NCBI GenBank assembly: GCA_045123075.1
Contig: JBGVIJ010000030.1
Location: 1 to 18,426 of the forward strand
Reading direction: 5' to 3'
DNA length: 18,426 nt
Source: JAHHUH01 sp045123075
GTDB taxonomy: Bacteria; Bacillota; Negativicutes; Acidaminococcales; Acidaminococcaceae
Every line of letters begins with the position of its first letter. The first letter of the stretch is position 1. Position numbers and translations under genes: made by a program. Shown here one piece after another: positions 14,231-18,426 of this stretch. Under the pieces are notes generated by a model. The model was given only the letters and a program-made list of their open reading frames with translations. It did no database searches and had not been told where the DNA came from.

Positions 14231-15223
14231 ATGAATGAATTATTAAGAGAAAAAATCCGAGAATTTCTTTTGGATTGTTATGGTATGGATATTAACGAAG
14301 CGGAATACAGCTATTCCACTCAAAACTATGCCTTCATTTTTCCCGGACATACTCATATGATTAGGGTAAGTATGACTTCTAAAAAAACACGTAAGGAAAT
14401 TATGTCTGAAATGCTTTGGATAGATGACTTAAAACAATTTAAGCAAACTATCTGCGAACCGAATATTTCCTTAAAAGGTAACTTGCTGGAAGAATTTGAG
14501 ATAGATGGACAAACTTATAGAGCAGGGATGTTCCGTACTGCTCGTGGTAAAGTAGAGCCAATTGGTAATACAACACCTATGCTTTTTATTTGTGTTGGAG
14601 ATTTGATGGGAACGATTCACCATGTTAGTACCAATGAAAGAGAGATTGGTATCCGCTATCAACGCAAAACATTAGCAGAGCAATTTGCCAGCTACAAAGA
14701 ACGTTCTTTCCCAAAACTTTCTTCTGAGGTGCGGGAACGCATTAATGCTATAGAAACACAAATTAATGATTTGCCTCAAGATTTAGGTTACTATGGTATT
14801 TGTCATGGCGATTTTCATCATCACAACTTTTTTGTAGAAGCTAATAATGTTTGGCTCTTTGACTTTGATAGTTGTTGTTACGCACATTATATGTATGATG
14901 TTGCCAGTTTCATTCAGGCTTGCTTCCTGCACGGCTATAAAGCAGGTGAAGATTGTAAACAAGTTTTATATAAAGATATTCTTCCTTATTTGAGAATCGG
15001 TTACGAGTTAAACAAAGATTGTCCTGAAAAATATTGGGATAGTCTAGAATTGTTTATTGCTTACCGTACCGCCTATACCTTAATGGCGCTACAAGAAGTT
15101 GAGGATTGCGGGTTGATGGATATAAATAAAGTAAGACAATTTTTTAGTATGATTATGTCTTGTGATGATATTTTAGATGGAATGACCAAAGCACTTAGCT
15201 ATAAAGTTAATGCTATTACGTAA
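14231..15223 (+). CDS. APH-fold (aminoglycoside phosphotransferase family) small-molecule kinase
   Basis: This is a soluble protein of 330 residues with the catalytic motif HGDFHHHN (192-199; D194 catalytic, N199 metal ligand) and the metal-binding FDFD (210-213; D211 or D213), followed by YDVASFIQ. The family phosphorylates hydroxyls of small molecules such as homoserine, choline, thiamine or aminoglycosides. Nothing indicates which substrate is used here, and an antibiotic-resistance role is not suggested by the chromosomal context. The N-terminal lobe is recognisable but diverged. The ATG has AAGGAAG 8 bases upstream. It sits 28 bases after the phosphatase gene and 15 bases before feoAB, all in one direction, so co-transcription is likely. 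Pairing a phosphatase with a kinase suggests they act on related compounds. Confidence 0.8.
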   Translation: MNELLREKIREFLLDCYGMDINEAEYSYSTQNYAFIFPGHTHMIRVSMTSKKTRKEIMSEMLWIDDLKQFKQTICEPNISLKGNLLEEFEIDGQTYRAGMFRTARGKVEPIGNTTPMLFICVGDLMGTIHHVSTNEREIGIRYQRKTLAEQFASYKERSFPKLSSEVRERINAIETQINDLPQDLGYYGICHGDFHHHNFFVEANNVWLFDFDSCCYAHYMYDVASFIQACFLHGYKAGEDCKQVLYKDILPYLRIGYELNKDCPEKYWDSLELFIAYRTAYTLMALQEVEDCGLMDINKVRQFFSMIMSCDDILDGMTKALSYKVNAIT

Positions 15224-15238
15224 GGAAGGGGTGGTTTT

Positions 15239-17596
15239 ATGACTTTAGACCAATTAGTAATAGGTCAAAGTGCAGTTGTTACTGTTATAAACTGTGACGA
15301 TATTACTTTACGTAAGCACATTCTTGATATGGGGTTGACTACTGGCACAGAAGTTACGTATGTGAGAGAAGGTAGTGGCGTAATGGAAATTCGTTTGCGT
15401 GGCTATGAGCTTGCCTTGCGCAAGGTTGATGCCGGCAAAATAGAGATTTCCAATATCACAGATGAAGAAAGAGTTTATAGTCACCCTCACGCCGAGCGTA
15501 TTATTGAACAAACTAAAAGTCCCGGGTTAGGTGAAGCAGTTACTGAAAAAAGTGCAGTAGAACATATTCCTGAAGGGGACCCCTTGACTATTGCTATTAT
15601 CGGTAACTCCAACTGCGGGAAAACTACTCTTTTTAATCATCTTTCTACTGCGTCTCAGCATCAAGAAAGTTTTCCTGGTGTGGATATTGATTTTAAATGT
15701 GCTAATGCTAAAGGATATTCTGAAGTTAAACTTGTGGATTTACCGGGGGTTTATGCACTTACCCATTTTACTAAAGAAGAAACAGCAACCCGCGATTTTA
15801 TTCTTAACGCTAAACCGGAATGTATTATTAATATTATTGATGCCTCCAATTTCCAACGTAACTTTTACTTAACAACTCAACTGTTGAGTATGGAAGTTCC
15901 TATGGTCATAGCACTCAATATGATGGATGAGGTTCGCAAAAATAATGGTTCCATAGATATTAACCTAGTGGAAAGTCTTTTGGGGGTTCCAGTTATACCT
16001 ATTTCTGCAATTAACAGTCAAGGTTTAGAAGAATTGATGGAACACGCTATTTTTGTTGCCCGCCATAATTTGAAGCCAAGAAGTAAAACAAATACAGAAT
16101 GGGCAGACAATAACATTGATATTATTCATAAATGTTTGCGTACCATTATGAGTGTTGTGGTTGAACCTGCGAAAAAAGAAAATATTTCCGTTCGTTTCGC
16201 AGCTACTAAACTCATAGAAGGCGATGAACCTATGCGTAAACGTTTACGACTGGGTGACGAAGCCATGCGTATTATTCAAGAAGCTACTGATGTTGCAGAA
16301 AAAGAAGCTGGTACGGACTGCCTGACTTTGCTTGCTGAAATGCGTTTCCGTTTCATTAATATGCTTTATGCACGCACTGTAGTATATCCTACTGATAGTA
16401 TCGAAAGTAGACGCAGTAAAAAGTTTGATGATATTCTGACTGGTAAATACACGGCTATTCCTGCCTTCGTAGCAATTATGGCTTCAATATTCTATGTAAC
16501 ATTTGGACCGTTAGGTTCTTGGCTTTCTGACACGTTGTCTATTGGTATTGATGGTGTTATCGCTTATTGCGACGAGGCACTTACGGCTTATGGAATCAAT
16601 AGCGTAGTACACTCTCTCATTGTTGACGGTGCTCTTGCCGGCATTGGCAGTATTCTTGGCTTTATGCCTATTATCGTTCTGCTATTCTTCTTCCTTGCTT
16701 TACTGGAAGATAGCGGTTATATTTCTCGTGTGGCCTTTGTAATGGATAGCTTGCTTCGCAAAATTGGTCTTTCCGGCAGAAGTATTGTTCCTATGCTCAT
16801 TGGCTTTGGTTGTTCTACGCCTGCAATTATGTCAAGTAGAACATTGCCTTCTGAGCGTGATAGGAAAATGACTATTATGCTTATTCCTTTTATGAACTGT
16901 AGTGCAAAGCTTCCCGTTTACGCATTGTTGACAGCAGTATTCTTCCCAGGTAATGGACCGTTGGTAATGACAACTATTTATTTTGGTAGCATTATTGTTG
17001 GTATTATCTTTGCCTTAATATTAAAAAAGACAGTGTTTAAAGGAGAGCCTGTTCCTTTCGTTATGGAACTGCCCAATTATCGCATACCTGCTGCTAAAAA
17101 TGTTTTACAAATCATTGGTGAACAAGTAGAAGACTTTATTACAAAAGCTTTTACCGTAATTTTTGCGGCTTCTGTAATTATCTGGTTCTTACAAACTTTT
17201 GATGCACATTTTAATCTGGTAGAAGACTCTACTAACAGCCTGCTTTCTTCTATCGGTGGTGTGCTTGCTCCGGTGTTTGCACCTCTAGGTTTAGGTGACT
17301 GGAGAATTGCTACTGCTCTCATCGCCGGTTTCTCTGCCAAAGAAAGCGTAGTAAGTACCTTGTTAGTTCTAGTTGGTGGCTCTGAAGAGAATCTTCATTC
17401 TTTATTTACTACTGCAAGCGTAATTGTGTTTATTTGTTTCTTCAATCTTTATACTCCCTGTGTTTCAGCAGTAGCAGCAACTAAACGTGAACTTGGGGGT
17501 AAATGGGCAAGCATCTTAATATTTTGCCAATGTGGTATCGCATGGGTTGTAAGTTTTGTTTTAGCAATTTTTCTGCGAATGATTGGCATTGCTTGA
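15239..17596 (+). CDS. feoB: ferrous iron transporter, FeoA-FeoB fusion
   Basis: This is a ferrous iron uptake protein of the inner membrane with FeoA joined to FeoB in one chain of 785 residues. Residues 1-72 are the FeoA SH3-like domain (DMGLTTGTEV, MEIRLRGYELALR). The GTPase domain is at 115-275 with G1 GNSNCGKTT (122-130), G3 DLPG (167-170), G4 NMMD (227-230) and G5 SAI near 256. A helical domain follows to about 385, then membrane segments from 405 to 780 with the conserved GFGCSTPAI (522-530), CSAKLPVY (554-561) and GFSAKESVVSTL (697-708). The G2 loop reads FPGVDID, so the usual Thr of GVTVE is D149. The ATG follows GGAAGGGGTGG closely. It is third in the operon and is followed by its Cys-rich companion. 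Confidence 0.95.
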   Translation: MTLDQLVIGQSAVVTVINCDDITLRKHILDMGLTTGTEVTYVREGSGVMEIRLRGYELALRKVDAGKIEISNITDEERVYSHPHAERIIEQTKSPGLGEAVTEKSAVEHIPEGDPLTIAIIGNSNCGKTTLFNHLSTASQHQESFPGVDIDFKCANAKGYSEVKLVDLPGVYALTHFTKEETATRDFILNAKPECIINIIDASNFQRNFYLTTQLLSMEVPMVIALNMMDEVRKNNGSIDINLVESLLGVPVIPISAINSQGLEELMEHAIFVARHNLKPRSKTNTEWADNNIDIIHKCLRTIMSVVVEPAKKENISVRFAATKLIEGDEPMRKRLRLGDEAMRIIQEATDVAEKEAGTDCLTLLAEMRFRFINMLYARTVVYPTDSIESRRSKKFDDILTGKYTAIPAFVAIMASIFYVTFGPLGSWLSDTLSIGIDGVIAYCDEALTAYGINSVVHSLIVDGALAGIGSILGFMPIIVLLFFFLALLEDSGYISRVAFVMDSLLRKIGLSGRSIVPMLIGFGCSTPAIMSSRTLPSERDRKMTIMLIPFMNCSAKLPVYALLTAVFFPGNGPLVMTTIYFGSIIVGIIFALILKKTVFKGEPVPFVMELPNYRIPAAKNVLQIIGEQVEDFITKAFTVIFAASVIIWFLQTFDAHFNLVEDSTNSLLSSIGGVLAPVFAPLGLGDWRIATALIAGFSAKESVVSTLLVLVGGSEENLHSLFTTASVIVFICFFNLYTPCVSAVAATKRELGGKWASILIFCQCGIAWVVSFVLAIFLRMIGIA

Positions 17597-17605
17597 GGTG
17601 ATGGA

Positions 17606-17746
17606 ATGAATATCCTTTCGTGGCTATTACTTCTAATGGTTGCAGTTTTGTTTTTATTTGCCGTAAAGTATATGCTTGCCGGTAAAGGAGGTTGTTGCAC
17701 GGGTAATTGTTCCTGCTGTAATAAAAGTTGTAACCAAGATAAATAA
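17606..17746 (+). CDS. FeoB-associated Cys-rich membrane peptide
   Basis: This small gene encodes 46 residues: one membrane helix (about 3-20, ILSWLLLLMVAVLFLFAV) followed by a short tail with six cysteines (C30, C31, C35, C37, C38, C42). This matches the FeoB-associated Cys-rich family found directly after feoB in many Firmicutes. The role is thought to be in handling Fe(II) next to the transporter, but it is not firmly established. GAGG overlaps the end of feoB and lies 7 bases before ATG 17606. An ATG at 17601 is followed at once by a stop and is not used. The shared-type terminator follows 11 bases after the stop. Confidence 0.9.
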   Translation: MNILSWLLLLMVAVLFLFAVKYMLAGKGGCCTGNCSCCNKSCNQDK

Positions 17747-17757
17747 TTATAAAAAAC

Positions 17758-17789
17758 AAAGGCGTTCTCGAATTTTCGAGAACGCCTTT
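17758..17789. terminator. Rho-independent terminator, shared-sequence type, copy 3, between convergent genes
   Basis: A 14-base stem (17758-17771 with 17776-17789, loop ATTT) has arms identical to copies 1 and 2. It separates the feo operon from the convergent LysM gene. Runs of T follow on both strands (TTTTG plus, TTTGTTTTTT minus), so it should stop both transcripts. Confidence 0.92.
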
Positions 17790-17820
17790 TGTCATAAGAG
17801 GGGATGTTTATTTATGAAGG

Positions 17821-18111
17821 TTATTTGCCAGCCAACATGAAGTCGTTGTGTGTAACTGCCTTCACGGGGATGGTAAGAATTTGACCGGGGTAAATATGTT
17901 TGCTTTTAAGATTGTTAGCTTCACAAATACGATGCATTACATCGCGTACATCTTCTTTGTCATCGCTCCAACGATTAGCAATGGTCCACATAGTATCGCC
18001 ACTATGTACGGTAACTTTTTGATTGTAGTAAACAGGTTCGTCAGCGAAAACCATATTCATACCAGTATATAAAGTAAATCCCAAGCAGAGGATAGCTAAA
18101 ATCTTATTCAC
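17821..18111 (-). CDS. small exported or membrane-anchored LysM protein, YneA-like
   Basis: This protein of 96 residues has an N-terminal signal or anchor helix (1-23, ending VFA-DE) and one LysM domain (about 33-82: VHSGDTMWTIA near the start, YPGQILTIPV at the end), a peptidoglycan-binding module. The architecture and size are those of YneA, the SOS-induced division inhibitor of Bacillus, and the promoter has LexA-like half-sites. The link to YneA is an inference. A longer frame opens at 18168, but that codon lies upstream of the transcription start predicted from the promoter at 18150-18178 (about 18143). GTG 18111, with GGTGA 5 bases before it, is chosen; GTG 18120 is possible. It is a single-gene unit ending at the shared terminator 17758-17789. 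Confidence 0.8.
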   Translation of the reverse strand: MNKILAILCLGFTLYTGMNMVFADEPVYYNQKVTVHSGDTMWTIANRWSDDKEDVRDVMHRICEANNLKSKHIYPGQILTIPVKAVTHNDFMLAGK

Positions 18112-18127
18112 AACATTCACCAACTTT

Positions 18128-18164
18128 CGAATAACTGTTCGTTGAGTATATTCTACAACGAACA
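18128..18164 (-). promoter_or_regulatory. LexA-like operator and inverted repeat at the LysM promoter
   Basis: CGAAT-AACT-GTTCG (18128-18141) differs by one base from the Firmicute LexA pattern CGAAC-N4-GTTCG. It shares its GTTCG with a larger perfect inverted repeat, TGTTCGTTG (18136-18144) and CAACGAACA (18156-18164), spaced by 11 bases. The second repeat covers the -10 element. A further TGTTCGTT lies at 18196-18203. Binding of a repressor here would block transcription. LexA is the leading candidate by sequence; another regulator is possible. Confidence 0.5.
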
Positions 18165-18178
18165 ACAAACAAAGTCAA
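18150..18178 (-). promoter_or_regulatory. sigma-A type promoter of the LysM gene
   Basis: On the minus strand TTGACT (18173-18178) and TAGAAT (18150-18155) are separated by exactly 17 bases. The predicted transcription start near 18143 decides the start codon of the LysM gene. Confidence 0.8.
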
Positions 18179-18246
18179 TGGTTATTCAGAAAAAATGTTC
18201 GTTAAAATAAAATTTGTTTGCGTTTAGGCGTGCTGTAAGCAAACAA

Positions 18247-18282
18247 AAAGCTCATCCTCTCGTAAATGAAAGGACGAGCTTT
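18247..18282 (-). terminator. Rho-independent terminator of the HerA-like gene
   Basis: AAAGCTCATCCT (18247-18258) and AGGACGAGCTTT (18271-18282) form a 12-base stem with one G/U wobble on the minus strand, followed there by TTTGTTTG. It lies 10 bases after the stop at 18293. Confidence 0.75.
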
Positions 18283-18292
18283 GAGAAACTAT

Positions 18293-18426
18293 TTATTTTT
18301 TGAGCAGACTACCTAAAATACCACGAGCCAATGCGTTAGCAATGGAGCGTCCGAAAGAAGTTGCAGCTTTTTCAGCAACATTTTCAAACATGGATTTTTC
18401 TTTTTTAGTGGTAGTGCGACGAGTGG
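18293..18426 (-). CDS. HerA-like NTPase (DUF853) C-terminal end, partial
   Basis: Only the last 44 codons are in the window; the gene begins beyond base 18426. The visible residues have a basic segment (TRRTTTKKEKS) and then an amphipathic end with FENVAEKAATSFGRSIANAL and a final RGILGSLLKK. This ending is typical of the HerA-like helicase/NTPase family DUF853 (YjgR type), whose cellular role is not settled. The catalytic motifs are outside the window, so the call rests on the tail alone. It stops at TAA 18293-18295 before a clear terminator. Confidence 0.7.
   Translation of the reverse strand, partial: TRRTTTKKEKSMFENVAEKAATSFGRSIANALARGILGSLLKK

Noticed and set aside
14231..15223. Aminoglycoside resistance gene
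   Set aside because: Only the general APH-fold motifs are present, in a chromosomal housekeeping context with no mobile element. A metabolic kinase is the safer reading.
11463..17789. The three GGCGTTCTCGA palindromes as CRISPR repeats, transposon ends or attachment sites
   Set aside because: They are widely spaced at gene ends, each followed by a T run, with no transposase, integrase or spacers. The terminator reading is enough.

Overview
This window looks like a chromosomal segment of a low-to-mid GC, anaerobic, Gram-negative Firmicute (Negativicutes, perhaps near Acidaminococcaceae). The signs are strong AGGAGG-type ribosome sites, consensus sigma-A promoters, a partner-switching (SpoIIE/RsbW/STAS) module, a FeoA-FeoB fusion with its small Cys-rich companion, and a DUF815 ATPase. 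The taxon is an inference. No rRNA, tRNA, CRISPR array, insertion sequence or phage gene was seen.

Layout. (1) 1-900, plus strand: the 3' part of a DUF815 AAA-type ATPase gene, ending at a terminator shared with the next operon. (2) 957-5200, minus strand: an operon STAS -> membrane SpoIIE phosphatase -> RsbW-like kinase -> DAACS-type symporter with an N-terminal RsbW-like domain. (3) 5313-7924, minus strand: a two-gene amino-acid ABC transporter (permease fused to a circularly permuted binding protein, and an ATPase with a C-terminal extension). (4) 8118-11444, plus strand: a second domain-fused symporter and an NCS2 (uracil/xanthine type) permease with a C-terminal extension. It is divergent from (3), with clear promoters for both. 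(5) 11618-13207, plus strand: a third domain-fused symporter. (6) 13399-17746, plus strand: a tyrosine-phosphatase-like enzyme, an APH-fold kinase, FeoA-FeoB and a FeoB-associated Cys-rich peptide. (7) 17821-18111, minus strand: a small secreted or anchored LysM protein behind a promoter with LexA-like repeats. (8) 18293-18426, minus strand: the 3' end of a HerA-like (DUF853) NTPase gene.

The main result is in regions 2-5. Five transport proteins of three unrelated superfamilies (three DAACS carriers, one NCS2 permease, one ABC ATPase) each carry an extra soluble segment of about 110-130 residues. By eye these segments resemble the RsbW/GHKL ATPase fold, but the ATP-binding glycine motifs are eroded. 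They surround an intact SpoIIE-RsbW-STAS partner switch that has no sigma factor beside it. The reading proposed here is a partner-switching system whose outputs are transporters rather than transcription. In the carriers, residues that normally bind sodium and acidic substrate are also replaced, so the substrates are probably not classical glutamate or dicarboxylates.

Three operon ends (11463, 13217, 17758) share one terminator sequence with identical 11-base arms, while the two other clear terminators in the window are different.
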